64,000 nucleotides of DNA from Sphagnum compactum (taxonomy: Eukaryota; Bryophyta; Sphagnopsida; Sphagnales). The position numbers were made by a program, and so were the translations under genes. A model generated the notes under the pieces. That model was not told the origin of the DNA, made no database searches, and saw only the letters and a program-made list of their open reading frames with translations. Location: contig OZ234499.1 of the NCBI GenBank assembly GCA_965153455.1, positions 4,137,577 to 4,201,576 on the forward strand, written 5' to 3'. Shown here one piece after another: positions 10,881 through 24,971 of this stretch (the first letter of the stretch is position 1; each line of letters begins with the position of its first letter).

Positions 10881-12285
10881 TTGCCTTTTTTTTATACTTG
10901 CTAGATAGATATAAAATAGTAACAAAACACAAAATTATTATACATCGAATGTTTTTACATGAATGATCAAAGATATAATAATTCTTCATTATTATGCATT
11001 ATTTTTCAAATTTCACATTATAAAAGTAGGTTGAAAATTGTTTTTCAAGATACAAAAAAAATTTGTATTTATTATGTGAATTTTTGTAAAATACATGTTA
11101 AGTAAGATGTAACAAATATAAAATAAACTAGAATTTTTATGGTCATCCTAAAAATACAATTATCTTTATATCCTAACCTTATATGAGATTTTTTAAAAAG
11201 TATTTAAAAAAAGGTTTTTAAACCATAAATTTACCATCCAATTAATGGGGATTTTTTGGTTCATTTTCAAACCTTATTTATTATTAGTTTCTTGAAAGTA
11301 GATTTTTACACATGTAACAAAAAGGACCAAGAGTAATTTATCATATTTATGCCCATTTTGATGTTATTTTACTGGTTTCATATAAAAAATAGAAGATAAA
11401 AATGAAATTGAATTTGTTAAAAAAATTATTCATTATACAATGCTTACACCTAGAAAAGATTGAGTTGAACATGGTGAAAAAAATGTGGCGATGGTTGATA
11501 TAACAATGATAGCCAATGCATAATCATTTCAACCACAAACTCACATTTATAAAAAAAATTATCATATGAAACCATTATATTTGCAATTTATTTTGGTCAT
11601 TCTTGCAACTAAATTGCAATTATTTGAAAAGTTTGGTCAGTTTTACAACTATGTTACAACTAAAGTACAATTATTTTTATCTTCATCCTTCTACATTGAC
11701 AATTTATAATATGGTTTTCATCCAAGAAGGGGCATTTATGACCCAATAGTTATAATAGTGACCAAAATTTATCACGTCATTATGGGATGGACCTAACTTC
11801 AAAAGATATATTAAACTTTATTGAAGGTATAATGGGGTTTTTTTATAAATGTCTTATAATCATATTTAACTTACACTTATGGCATATTAAATTTATATTA
11901 TGCATACATTTAAACTATAATTTATATATTTATGTTATTTATTTTGTCACAGGCACAAAGACAACCAAATTTATAGGATTTTAAAAACCAAAATGACAAG
12001 GGAAGACTTATTTCCGAATGTAGATCGTGAAAAAAAACAAACAAGAATAAAAACACAACAAGTGTGAAGCAAGAACCCAACAAGATTTTATTACAAAGAA
12101 AAAACAGAAACAAAACAAGGATATAGTATGAAAATGTTCCCAAAATTAATGTTGAACATATTAAAAGTAATGGGGAATTCTACTTCTAATTATACCCATT
12201 GGGCACCTAGCTCAAAAAAAAATTCCATAAACTTCCAGCCCACATGTGGCCCATGTTCACATAAGCAATGGCCCATATGTAAACT
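10881..12285. other. AT-rich intergenic DNA
   Basis: No gene visible. Scattered CAACTA/TTGCAA words at 11570-11680 resemble CACTA subterminal repeats but lack defined ends. Confidence 0.4.
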
Positions 12286-12500
12286 ATGAATGAACTAAGA
12301 TTTAATTAAAAGTGAGTTAAAAGTGAACTTAGAGTTAACTAAGAATTAACTAGAAATGAACTAAAAGGTAATTAGAAATGAATTGAAAATATTAACCAAA
12401 AATTAACTATAAGTGAATTAAAATTTAACTAGAAATGAACTAAATGTGAACTGAAATTAAATTAAAAGTTAGGTACAAGTTCATTACAAGTCATACATGA
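12286..12500 (+). repeat. Degenerate short tandem array
   Basis: Words of the form AACTAGAAATGAACTAAAAG recur with a loose period near 11 or 22 bp. Confidence 0.6.
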
Positions 12501-12614
12501 ATATTCATATGAATGAATTTCATGGTGTTGGCATTCGTGACATACTTATTTAATTTAAGTGCAACATGCCTTGGCCTTAAGGTTTACATGGTTAAGATAT
12601 GGTGATTATTTATT

Positions 12615-12815
12615 TTTAAAAATTAACCAAATTTTAATAATTTTTAAAAGTCTAACCAAGGTTTTCCAATTTTTTAATATAACCAAAGTTTAACAACTTT
12701 TTATTTAACCAAGGTTTGCCAATTTCTTTAGGTTAACCAAAATTTTGCCAATTTTTAAATGAATGTTTAGCCAATTTTTAGTTTAGCCAAGGTTTCTCCA
12801 TTGTTTAACCTACCT
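12615..12815 (+). repeat. Degenerate array of AACCAAGGTTTGCCAATTTTT words
   Basis: Six or so units of roughly 30-37 bp, each pairing AACCAA(G/A) with a CCAATTTTT or AACTTTTT run. Confidence 0.6.
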
Positions 12816-14600
12816 ACCTACTTAACTAACCTAGGTAAATAAATACCTAGTACCTATATAAGATACCTACATACATACCTATTGATCTAAATGTTTATTG
12901 AAATATATATAAAATTAAAAATAAATTTGAAATATTTTTTGATTTGCCACATGTCACAATCATGAACATATAAATTAAATGCTCTAGATTTTTTTCCAAA
13001 ATTTTCCAAAATTTTCTAATTTTGACAACAATGTCAATAACCGATCAAAGTTGTTTCATAATGGTCTAAGGGGTCTTTGAGAAAAAATCAAACTTCATCA
13101 ACATCATTCTTAGGACAACAACAATTGGATGCAAATTATTGGACTTGTGGAAGGAGTGTTTTGAAGAAAAACTATCCATAAAAGACAAGGGACAAGTTCA
13201 GGTCCAAGGTGTGTAGTTTCAATGTAAGCATTCTAGCAAGTCAAGTCACAACATAACACATTGTCGTGATGGGCATCCCAAGTTATGACCAAATTCAAGT
13301 CATGGCAATCAAGGTGGAACTAGAGTTGTGGGAATGGCACCACCTAAAGAGGAAAAGGTGGCCAAGAGCAAAATACAAGGTGTAATTAAACCAAGGTCAA
13401 GGAAATGGAAGAGTAGACTAATTTGTCTACTATGGCAAATTTAACAAGATTGGTTTCATATGTGAAGCTACATTAATAAAACCAATGCATCCTATAGTGG
13501 TAGTTATTCAATTAGCTACTTAGGCTTAAGAACTTCATGGAACAAATACGGTGTTGAATCCACAAGAGGGAGAGGCTAGTTAGCAAGTTTGCTTTTCGTA
13601 ATCATTTGTAGTGCTAAAAGCAATGCCAACCTCTTCAGCACCATTGATTCAACCAAGTGTGCTTAGATTGAAACAAGTTGTGTGAATGGGAGAGACATTA
13701 ATTGTACCCTTGATACCCACGTCAAAAGCCAACACTTTTGGTGGGGTCAATAATCATGTTTTGTCAAGTTTTTTTTTTTTTTTTTTTGAAACCATGATAT
13801 CAACATTAGGATTTGGACCCAATGTTGTGTTCAAATTAGCATTGACACTTCATCAAAATAGGGAGATAACAACATCACCTATAAGATTGATAGATCTATT
13901 GTGTCACAAGATGGACTCGTGGACAAAAATTGTGAAGACAACTTTTAATTTGTTGCACCATTACAAGCAATGGCTACAAAGCTACTACAAGAATTACTTG
14001 TTAGGTCAACAATTGGACATGCCATGATAACATTGGAAATGGTGTTATAATTGGATAATGAAAACAAGGTTTTGTGTTTGATTACTTCATCAATTAATAA
14101 GTATAGGTGAACATGAATCTTGTTGAACTTTGGAGTTCAACTAATATGTTAAGGTGAGCAACCATGGTTGGTTTCACCTTCCCACATGTAGATTTGGAGC
14201 CTTGTCCATTTAAAATACATACATCCTTGGCTAGATCAGAAAAGGTTTAAGGGATGACATGTTAAACATTCTATTTGAAATTGCAATGAAATCATCCCAC
14301 AAACGCATCAAGGTCATCGTGATCTAGTTACCATGTCATATGATGTGTTGATTAGTGGAGCAATTTTATACCCTATGGGTTGTACATTATATTCATGGAA
14401 GGAAATTGTATTTTACATCTTGGGATGGCAATCAAAAGATGGCAAGAGTGTACACCTTTCATTTGTTTCTATTGGGAGGAAACCTTTGAACCATGTAACA
14501 ACAAGATGGGCACCGAGTTTGGTTGCATTTTTTGGGATTGCAAGTTTTGGTCGAGAACCCTTAAAAAACAATGTTTATTCATAGAATCATTCCCCAATGC
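12816..14600. other. Unassigned stretch
   Basis: A 19-base poly-T run lies at 13769-13787. The ORF at 13686-14027 crosses this run and has no recognisable domain, so I do not call it a gene. The later part carries short open stretches without known motifs; it may be decayed internal sequence of the retrotransposon family just downstream. Confidence 0.4.
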
Positions 14601-15285
14601 TTGACACACGCTTAGGCTTGTCAAATGGTATTGAAATAAAACATTTGTTGATTCCTAAAGTTGAAGTCAAGTATTGTTATTCCCATTCCCAAGCTCCCAC
14701 AATTTACTTTAAAAAGGTAGTCAAAATCCTCGTGAATGAACTTCACCTTGACCCACGAATAGCCATGCATTTCCTATCTTTTTGTTTACATCTTCCACCA
14801 AGTTTGTGGATAAGATTCCGAATACATTTGTGGCAACTCCACTACATTATTCCTTATCGACTTTTATGATATGGATATATAGTCTTCTGTTTCAAAAAAC
14901 CAAAACTCCACTACCTTTTGATTGTAGGAACCATCAAAACACAAGTTGGTTTTGTCAGCTTGAACCTAGTTCCCTTGAAGATCTTCCCTTGAGGATCTTG
15001 GCCAATTTGGTGAGGTTAGGATTCAATTGTAATAAAATGGCCATTTGGTTTTAAATGATCACAATCGGCGCAAATGGCTCATGGTCTCATGGTTTTCACA
15101 GTCTTGTTGGCAAGAAGATTTCTTTCTTTTTCTCAGTGTTATTATGACTCTTCCTAGGTGGTGTTTGGTTGAACCTTGGCCCCCTAAGTGGTTTCCTCCA
15201 CAATAACCTCTTATTTGATTTCACATCTTTTCTACTTGCTTTCCTAGCCATTATATTGAACTATGAGTTAATCATTGTATCAAAG
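14600..15285 (+). repeat. Long non-coding LTR-type family, copy B1 (degenerate)
   Basis: GCTTAGGCTTGTCAAA, then TGGTATTGAAATAAA at 14626, repeats the wording at 15331, 43791 and 51227. There a TGGTAT sits where a tRNA-iMet primer site would be, followed by TTGATTCC(C/T)AAA. Downstream short ORFs show no recognisable retrotransposon domain. Confidence 0.45.
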
Positions 15286-16400
15286 CTCCCACACGAACTT
15301 ACCACGTGATGCATCCTTAGGGCTATGAAATGGTATTGAAAATAAATACATGTTGATTCCCAAATTACAATATAATGCAACTTGAGGCATGTTCCTTGGA
15401 TCCATGCATTTGGGGGTAAAAGGGACATGCAAGAGCTTTAAGATGGGACTAAAACAAGGGTGTTAATGTAAGTTCACGAACAAGTTAAGCCTTCACAAAC
15501 CAAATAATAATTTGGTTAACAAAAATTAAAACCTTTAGTGATGTTAAGATGTAGTCACATGCAACCTAAATTCATATGAATTCCATGGCCTAGATCCTTA
15601 GGAGGAGACACCATTCTCATCCTTATAATATATTTTGTGATTGGTGGTAGATTTTTAGCCACAAGATTCTCGAATAAGTTTGGGTTTCCACTATGGAAAT
15701 TAACATGGCCATGTGGAGAGCCATCAATTAGTGTAAGATTTGTAGAGATGTTAGCAAATGGCTAGCAATGATTTTAATTTCAAAATTGAACAGTGTCATA
15801 TGGATATTTTAAAGGTGAATGAGGACACCATTAAGAGGTGTCTTCTTCCCCCATTGTATTTTTTTAAAATTTTAACTTTTGATGTGGTTTTACCCACCTT
15901 CCCCATTGGGGGTTCTATTTGTGATTGGCGATGGAAGTTACATTGAAATGGCTAAAAACACAAGTCTTGAAACCTACCAAATACAAGTCTCACAATTTTG
16001 CAAATTCATAACTTTCACATAATAATTTTGATTGAAAAAAATCAAGTTATAGACTTTGAAAATATCTTTTTGATATCCTATCACATATTCAATTCAAAGT
16101 TGATTTGAGTTGTGTTTCATGGGTTTAAGTGACTGGGAACCAAGTTGCCAATTTGATTCTTGGTCATGATTTTGGCTTTTAACTCCTAGATCAAAACTCC
16201 AAATGGTAAATACAAGCCCACTTTTGATATTTAAACTTCAATACCTTTCCAATGGTATACTGTGGGCCCAATTTAAACTCGTTTTACTACATACATTATT
16301 GTCTCAAAGATTTGAGACTTTCATAAGATTACAAGTCCCCAAAAGCTCCTCCACATACATGTACATATGGTTGTCCATGCAATTAGTTTTCAACTAATGG
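15286..16400 (+). repeat. Long non-coding LTR-type family, copy B2
   Basis: The PBS-like TGGTATTG is at 15331, followed by the family landmarks in order: GGCATGTTCC, TTTGGGGGTAAAAGGGACATG, AAGATGGGACTAAAACAAGGG, TAAGTTCACGAACAAGTTAAG, an A(G)ACACCA block, then a 3' part around GTGGGCCCAATTTAAAC and CTCAAAGATTTGAGACTTTC. The same landmarks, diverged, occur at 43.8, 51.2 and 32.9-33.5 kb. No gag or pol is visible, so it looks like a non-autonomous large-internal-region element. Confidence 0.55.
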
Positions 16401-19400
16401 TGTGAAAAAACAAGACATGTATGATTTTTCATGGTTTTGCATACAAGTAGATTGCTTTAAACCCTTTTAATTGCATATGTGATCACTTGATGGTTATGTA
16501 TGGAATTAATATACAAGTAGTGGTTTATAGTAATATACATGTTAGGCTACCAACCTAGGCTAAGGTAGGCTACTTACAATATATAATTAAGCTCCTACAT
16601 TAATCAAGACCTTACCTACCTATTTATTCCCTAATTACCAACATATGTACCTAGTTAATTAGGGTGCCTATTTAAGCTAGGTTAAGTTAGGTGCCACATA
16701 GGCTACCTAAGTCTAGGCTTAGTTTAAATGTGATGTGGTTTAGGTCTTGGTTTTGCTTAAGTGCCATGTGACATGGGCTAGGTCTAGGCCTAGCTACCAC
16801 TTGGCCTATCCCTAGGCCTAACCTAAATGAAATGTAGGCTACATTAGTTTGTTGATTAAATTAATCAATAAATCATAAATTAGGTTAATATGTAGTAGGT
16901 TAGGGTAAATATTACTTGGTAAATAGTATTTTATGCGGGAGTGAGCATACGGTAGCGCACAATACACTTTGCGATATTGTCACAACTATTGTTTTAGAAA
17001 GTAAATCACCTGTTCAGAGGGAGGTCTTTCATTTTTTCCCTTGCCACACCCGACAATGAATGGATATCCTTATCATTAAAAATGACTTTTAGACCTAATG
17101 GACATTGTCATTACTAACTCGACCCACATAGATATGGTAGCGATCATTGACAACAATAACACATGCATCAACAATGGTTGTTCAAGAGAAGACATGATCA
17201 TACACTAAGCGAACACTAAATGATGACTTCATTCCCCTTGCTATTGAGACGTATGGGTGTCTTTATTTTTGTTTTGATTCATTTTTTATTGCTTGTGCAC
17301 AGACCATTATCACACGTTATTAGTGGTCTTCTTTAGTCCCCTCGATGCTTGTTTCTTATTATCGATAACGTGTGTCCATAGCCTCATAACATGCACAAAG
17401 CATAATGATTTTTCAGCGGGTTGCTACATTTGGTTGAGGTTCCTCATTTTTTCCACACATCATACCTAGTGCACTTTCGTCACTAGCTGGTTTGTGGCAT
17501 ATGATAGCTCTTTTGAAGTCTTCTTTGTTATCGTTGATTGCCATTTCATTGCCATGGGTGTTTTCTGCATAGGGTCTTTACCTAGTTTTGTTGATTGTTT
17601 GCTTTTATGTTTTTTCTATGGATTGTGTCTATGTATGTTCTCATTTGCCTTGTACTTTTGATGGATGAGTTCCCATCCTTGATTTTTATTTACATGGTTT
17701 TTATTTTGATTTTCTAATTATGAGCCTACAAACTACAAACCAATTTGAATTTACATGGGTCAGTTGAAAACTGGTGTTCACATTCATGTTAAGGGTAAGT
17801 TAATCTTGTTATGGGTGATAAACATTTAAAGTTAAGCAAATTATACCAGCGTTGTACAATTATTTGAATTTATGAAGAACCAAAGGTTTTGGTTCTTTCG
17901 AAAAGATTATGAATTAAAAATATGACTCGTCCCAGTTATTTCAAGAACCTTAAACAACTGGCATGAACTGGCATTTTTAATGGCTAGTTATTTGAAAATT
18001 TTAAAAAATTGAGAATTGTGGTTAAATACTATAATTGGATATTTGATTTTTGAGAACCATGGTTATGAATTTTAAGAACCTCCCCGGTAACCACTGGGTG
18101 TTTGTTCTTCTTCTAATAACCACCCAACAATGCAATTCAGTTCTCCAACATTGGGGATGGCCATGTCAAGTGTGGCCTGTTGTACTTAAGTTGGTAGTTT
18201 GTACATAGGTCTGTTTTTATGTGTGATTCAACATTTTACTTGTTTTCCAGTTTAAACATAACTTAGATTGCTGGGGGCATTTGTGTGTTTTCCATAAAAG
18301 TTCGTGAAGTGCGTTCCCTAATTCATGCACCTAGATTTGTTAACACCGGATGGAATGTACCCAAAGTACATCGGCTAATGTACTAAGAGTTACTGATTTT
18401 CATTGTTGGGGACAATTCTTACAGACTAATAGGTGACATTGGTTACCCCTTGGACATGAATAAATGTTAGCAATCATGTGTCAAAACTACTAATTCCTTA
18501 TGCTTAGGTATGTCCACTTCAAAGTAATTCATTCCACTTTCTGCAATTTCAAAAGACCATATTTAAGGTCCTGATTACTCTCAACATTCCTAACTCCAAT
18601 TAGGGGCCACTTCCCTCAGCAAACAATTCATGCCAAAGTGCATGAGAAAATACATATGGAATGGAACATCAAACAATTCAACTTTGTTTTCAATTGTGGG
18701 GTTTTTGTGGAGTTTTGGTCATAAACTTCTTCAACAATTGGAAAAACTTAATGATAACTTATTCACAATATATATCTTATTACACAATGCACACCAAGGA
18801 ATTGGCCAATTTGCGGCATGAACTGCAATAATAAAAGCACATTCTGTTATTTTGTGCCAAAATAGTGCGTTCACCAATTTGAATTGACCTTTTCATGGAC
18901 GTGCTAACCAAAATTGGTGAACATTTAGGTGGTAGGATTTTGGGAATAAGATCCCTTGATCTTGTATTCACCTAGATAAACACCTTATCTTGGATTCACA
19001 CCTATATAAACCTAAATAAATCTATTATAATACTAAGTATAGCCATAGTTTAAAGTTTCCAATAATAATGAATTGAATTTTTTTGTAATATCCTAATTTT
19101 GTAACAACTATCAGTTTATTGAATGAATGGAGTTTTGTTTAATTAGAACATGGATTGTTTGCAAATCATGAATGGTCTATTATGCTTGCCTTTGAAACCA
19201 AAGACTGTAGCCTTCGATGAATTCAACCACATTATTGTTGTACCCTTGAATTGTATGGGCTACAAGTGTGCACACACACATAATGTCCATGTACACAAAC
19301 AAATTTAAAAACACCATAAATTATGGACAATTAAATTCGATAGATGCATCCATTATTTTAAAATGAATTTCATATACATCTACATATATTTGAACAAAAT

Positions 19401-22400
19401 TGTGTAGCAAAAGGTCGAATTCTTTGAAAAACAATGCACGTGGCATTTATAGTTGGATAGATCTAAAAACTTTATTGAGTTTAATGGTTGTAGGGCCAAT
19501 TTGGTTTACTATTGAATGAGTGTGAATTATTGCCCATCGTATGGTTCTCATGAATTTGAAAGGTTATGATGTCTACAAATGGGGAATTTCCCATAAAGTT
19601 GAACATTTATAAAACATGGATGACCTAGATAACCAAAAAGGTTGTAATGTGGACCATTTGGTAAATGCAAAACAAAGATTTGTTTGAATCATAGAACTCA
19701 ATGAAGTATTTGTTTATAAATTTGGAGGTAAAGTTTATGAACATTTAAAAAGCAAATTAGGTCCATAGAAATTTTTGAAAGCTTTTGTGAAAATGCATTT
19801 GAAATGTAGTTAAGGATATTTTGTCATTTATAAATTATTCTATATTTTCAATTTCCAAAATCATCATAAATGGTGATTTATCCCACTTACAATCAAATGG
19901 AAATATAATACCTTTGAAATAAAAGGGATATTTCAAAATACACAAAGAATAACCTCCTCAAGGTTTAAACAAATAATGTAACCCAAAAACATATGCCATG
20001 TTTATCAAAAGTTTTAAATGCATCATGGATGCAATAATTTTTTGAAAAATCATCTTAATTTGGAAGGTTCAAGGAAAAGGGTAGGAATAAAATTTCAATA
20101 TGAACTTTTTAATTGTGATCATGTTTCCACCTAGTTGGGAGCCACAAGTTGAATTTTTTTTCCAACTTTGTACATGAAAATGCCATAAAATTGTTACATG
20201 ATAATGCATTTATAACTATGTTCAAATATTGACTACATAATTCACATTGTGTACATGATTTCAAATTTTGTATCACAATGTCATTAACAATTGATATCCT
20301 AGGGTATGGTATTGCACATTTATTTGAAATAATGATAAACTTTTGGGGTGCTTCATTGATATCAACAAATTGTCAAGTTGTATTGGTCATTTTTAAGGTC
20401 AAAAGGCTATTCCACAACATTCCTTTTTTTCTTCTAATGATCACTTATGTTGCATTTGATAATGTACCATTGTCCATATGATGCCAAAAGTTGAATGTTA
20501 AATTGGAACTTCATGAAACAATAATATGAAATAATCCTAGGCATTTTGGGTTGCGGTGGAGGGGAGGTTTTGTTTTTGGTTTATAATGGTAGATAATAAT
20601 TATATAATTTTGGAAAAAATTAACCCAACATTTCAAATGGATTCTCATTTTGGGAGTCGAGAATTTCGCAATGTCTCAAAATTTTGGAATAAAGTTTGAA
20701 GAATTAAAATTTGTCTAAATTGGGTCTTTTTCAAACCATTTGAAAGGTCTTGAAAAATAAACATCTAAAGTGAGGACAAATTTTCAATTTGGAGATATAA
20801 AACACAAGTTATAATCAATTGAATGATTGAGAATCAAATTAGGAGTTTGACTTTAAATACCAAAACATTTAACAAATGGGTCAAATTAGCCAATACATGT
20901 GACCAAAAACATTGCACATGTTTGAATTAAGTCCCCCCTAAACCCTAAAATGATCATATAACCTTTCTTTTTTAATTATTTTTTTAAAGCAGTATCAATC
21001 ATTCATATGAATCCATTTTTACACATTTTGTTATTAATCGTAATTAAAACACAATACAATAACTAAAGGGTTCAAAATTCTTACGCTATGACATCCATAG
21101 AAGGACAATGTAGCATGTGCAATTGCCTAAACATGTAATCTATGAATACATTATCCACATAGGACAAGTTAATTCATTCAAACCCAATTCATCACAAAAT
21201 TGATCACATTAAAATTGTTTAAGGCTTTGGAGAATCTGATGATGTTTGATAAACCTTCTATCACATTCACATCTTATTAAATGAAACACCAATGAATTAA
21301 AGTTAACACATGAATCCATGTCAAAAAAATGTTGGTGGGCAAGAGAAGGAAAAATACCGTACATATAGAACCACATAAACATATGCCTATCCAAGAAATA
21401 ATGAAGTGTATAATCATTTATCAACATGATTCCACTTGGGACCCAAAGTTATAGGTGGCAACTAATGTTGTATGTGTATTGGGATTAGGTTGATATACAT
21501 GTTGGTCCTAGGAGGTGCAAATATGGAAACTCATTGACAACTATTGTAGTTTTGTCTACTTGTATAAAGTTTGAACCCAACTTGTTTAAGTGCTCATTTA
21601 CTTTTTAACCATGGCAATGTAAGTGTATGATAAGTCCACTTGATTTGGTAAAGTTGTTTGGGTGCAAGTGCATGTCCATAACAATTATATGTTGTTTAGT
21701 GGACATATAAAATTGTGTAAAACCATAAAAATCTAATCAATGAAAAACACAATGTATGCAAAATCTACATATACAAGTGAAGAATAGGCACCCTCCAAAG
21801 ATTCCCATTACTAAACATGATGACATGGTGGTTAGTGAAATACTATTCCAATGCCAAATGGTTGAAAGGACATTCCAACAGAAAATAATACTTGATAAAG
21901 GGGCAATATCAAGTGGCAAGAACAAGCAAACAAGGGTTGAAAAACCATGCCACAAAACCATGGACATGAAACCATGAACAAAACCATAGAGTGAGAGAGA
22001 CAAAAATAAGAAACAAATTGAACGAGGACAACACAAACACTCATTGAACGATGAAATCATGAAAGCTGTTTTACATGCCCATTTACATCCCTTGGGTGAA
22101 CCAGCACCCACATTGGTGCCATGGTAAAAAGTAAAAACCCCAAAATTCACTTAAATTGTTTCTAGTGTTATAAATGTCCCATGCTTGGATGAGGGTCACT
22201 GAGTCCAATCTAACATTTATTCAGTGTACACTGGAATTTGGCCACTAAGAGGCCCTACTCAAGAAGGCGGTGGTACCAGTGTGTGTGTTGGTTCACCCTG
22301 GGCAGGGTTTTCTTTTTGCAATTTTGTCAAGTACAAGCGGTCTGGTGATCATTCACAAGAGGAGTGAGCCAAATTTGGCTAGAGGTCAGACAGTGAACTA
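16401..22400. other. Six kilobases of AT-rich intergenic DNA without recognisable genes
   Basis: Between 16540 and 16910 the sequence is full of CTAGGCCTA/TTAGGT words like the arrays elsewhere in the window. Between 16930 and 17720 a patch with a few CpGs reads differently, but no ORF or repeat family could be assigned. ORFs at 18630, 20278, 21209 and 21737 (the longest, 137 codons, minus strand, cysteine-rich and hydrophobic) have no recognisable domain and are not called genes. Confidence 0.4.
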
Positions 22401-23180
22401 GAATATTTTTTTAGAGCCCTGCATAGTTCTCATGACCAATAATGACTCGCTGTCTAAATATGACAACATGTGACGTTTTTTCCTCAAAATATGGCCCACA
22501 TTTTCTTTCTTTTTTAAACCCTTCATACAATTTGCATAAGGCTCTCCATATATATGAGCTTCTATGTTGGGGGAGTGGCCAATGTTCCAGAAACATTGGC
22601 AATGGGCCAAACCAATGTGGCCCCTTCTGAATGAAAAGAGAAAACTGTGCGTGCACACTGCACACACTCCTCCTCCCCCCCCCTCCTCCCCCTCCCCAAT
22701 TAATAGAAGCAGGAATAAAACCCCTTCCGCTAGAAAGACATGGAAAAAAGGAGAGCAAAAATGACCAGTTCTTGACGCTGGTGGAGAAGGATATAGTCCT
22801 TTCATGCGTTCTCTGTGTTTTGGTGGCTACCATTCTGGCTACTTGTGCTCACTTTCATGTTTCACGTTCTCCGTCGAACTTCTTGTATCACTTGTCTCCT
22901 TAATTCCTAATTACCTATGCATTCCACAACCCATTTGGTTAGTCCAAAGCTTCAGCTTTTCAGAGCAGACTCTATTAAGGACTTAAACTGTTAACAAAGT
23001 TAGGACTTAGTGTAATTGAGAGCCGCCCCAAAAAGGTCTTCTCATTCCAGGGAACTCTTCTTGGAGACCAACACGTAAATTGCACCGCCAAGAAGGATTA
23101 AATCAGAACAACAGTTGTTCTGGGCCAACCCACTTGATTGCCACTATAGGCTTCGAGGCAACAACACCCCATGCTGCTGT

Positions 23181-23600
23181 GGGACAGCCTCCAATTGTCC
23201 CAAGTGTTTTAAGGGGGCAACACCAAGTGTCGCTCTCCAAGTGACGGTTAGATCTGAATTGCTTCATCAGACTTAACGTCAATTGGGCTCTGGCGCGGGC
23301 GCTGTTTGGCCCACTTAATGACGCTATATTGTAAGTAAGTAAGTAAGTAACTCCCAGAAAAGCCTTAATTGTCTGCAGGACAGCCCCCCATTGTCCTAAG
23401 GGTTTTACTGGGCAACACCAAGTGTCCTCTCCAGAAAATCCTTAATTGTCCGCGGGAGAGCCTCCAATTGTCCCAAGAGTTTGAATGGGGCAACACCCAG
23501 TGTTGCCCCCAAGAAATCCTTAATTCTCCATTGAGGGTTTTAATGGGGCAACACACCAGGTGCCACACTCCTGGAGACAACCCCCAATCGTCCCCTTGAC
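23181..23600 (+). repeat. Degenerate ~76-bp tandem repeat
   Basis: The phrase 'GGACAGCC..CAATTGTCC.AAG.GTTTTA..GGGGCAACACC.AGTGT' occurs at 23181, 23378, 23454 and, partly, 23535. The 23378 and 23454 copies are 76 bp apart; the others are interrupted. Confidence 0.7.
23331..23350 (+). repeat. (GTAA)5 microsatellite
   Basis: Five perfect GTAA units inside the degenerate 76-bp repeat region. Confidence 0.9.
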
Positions 23601-24958
23601 CCAAATAGCCTTCACTTGCCTTATTGCTTGAGTGGTGTCCGGTGGCTTGGGGAGTCGAACCCATAGCCGTCACTTGGCCTAAGCCTCCTGCAACACCTTG
23701 GTACCCCCCACCAAGGTGATCCTAGCGGGAGGCCCACCACCCGTGGGTTAACGCAAGCGGAAGGGCATGTCACTAGCTACCACTCTGGGACTTCTCAGCC
23801 TCTCCCCATGTTTGGGTGCCCACCGACCACTGGAGCTATCACCCTCTTGCCTAGGTACCTCAAAACAGAGAAGGACCTGTAGGCCTACCCTTCTCCTACG
23901 GTAACCAGTTGCATGTCCTATTCAGGAACTTTTTCCTGAAGGCGTTTTCCTAGGCAACCACCAATTAGTTTCACTTTTGGTACAATTTGTTTCACTTATA
24001 ACATGAATGAATCAAATGGTGGAGGACATGAACGTGAATCATTCATTGATGGGACAGTTACAATTTGGAAAAGGCCATGTTATATGAACCTGCTACCACC
24101 CAACTGAACAATGAGGAGACAACTGGTTACATTTTGGAACATGCTTTGGTAAAACCTATGAATGACATCTCACCCCATAGGCTTGCTATGGGTGGGATGG
24201 GCCCATTCTGTCCATAGTACAATCAAGGCCTTCTGTTGTGTTTCTAGTATTGCGCTAGGACACGTTATAAAAAGTATTACTTCCCTTGCCTTGTGAAAGA
24301 ACCTTTCAAGTTCAAGCAAAGCTCTTCGAAAACAAAAAAAGATCCTTTGGAAAGTGGGGAAACTTTTTTTGTTTTTTCTAAAAGTTCTTACTTCATCATG
24401 AATTCTTTTGTATAAAAAGCGGCCTAGCTTTAGGCATGGTAAGGCCCTTGGTGGGTGGCATTATGAGAACCACCGGGGCCACACTTGGCTCTGCCTTGTG
24501 CAGGCTCCTTATTCTGGTAACAGCCTCCCCCTAGGACCTTACCAACCATGTAACTACCCATATGACTTGCCCTTCCCCTCCACAATGAGACTCATTGCAC
24601 AAAAGGTTAACCATAAGGTTAACCATAGTACCCTTCAAAAACCATCACTGGAATTTTGATCCCTCCACCAATAATGACCCAAATTTCAAACACTGCTCAT
24701 GGTGTGTGGTCTTAAAATTTGAAGGGCCTATGTCCTTCACTTGCAAAAGACTACCTCACAAACTACCTTTCACATTGACAGGTTGACAATGAACGTGACC
24801 TTTACAATTTGAAGACTCTTATGAAGTTTGTTCTACATGAAAACCAAAAAAAATATTTATGACATTGTTCTGGATTAACCTCTAAATGTATAATTTTTGG
24901 GGGGATTTCAAGTGGATGTGAGTGGTGAAAATTGAAATAGTTTTCGAAAAAAGTATTA

Positions 24959-24971
24959 GGGGGGGGGGGGG
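24959..24971 (+). repeat. Poly-G run (13 bases)
   Basis: Thirteen consecutive G, then AGGGG. Unusual in this AT-rich setting, and could be a length-error-prone site in the assembly. Confidence 0.9.

Noticed and set aside
21737-22150. 137-residue minus-strand ORF as a membrane protein
   Set aside because: Hydrophobic, cysteine-rich composition is what an antisense AT-rich frame gives; no start context, no family motif, and a competing ORF on the plus strand.
22398-22833. 135- and 140-residue minus-strand ORFs
   Set aside because: They overlap each other in different frames across a C/T-rich low-complexity tract; no domain and no homologous wording.
23331-23600. CRISPR-like repeat array
   Set aside because: Units are degenerate, adjacent to each other with no unique spacers, and the sequence is plant nuclear.
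23640-23760. tRNA or SINE on the minus strand (GGTTCGACTCC word)
   Set aside because: The B-box-like word is good, but no A box at proper spacing and no tRNA cloverleaf could be drawn.
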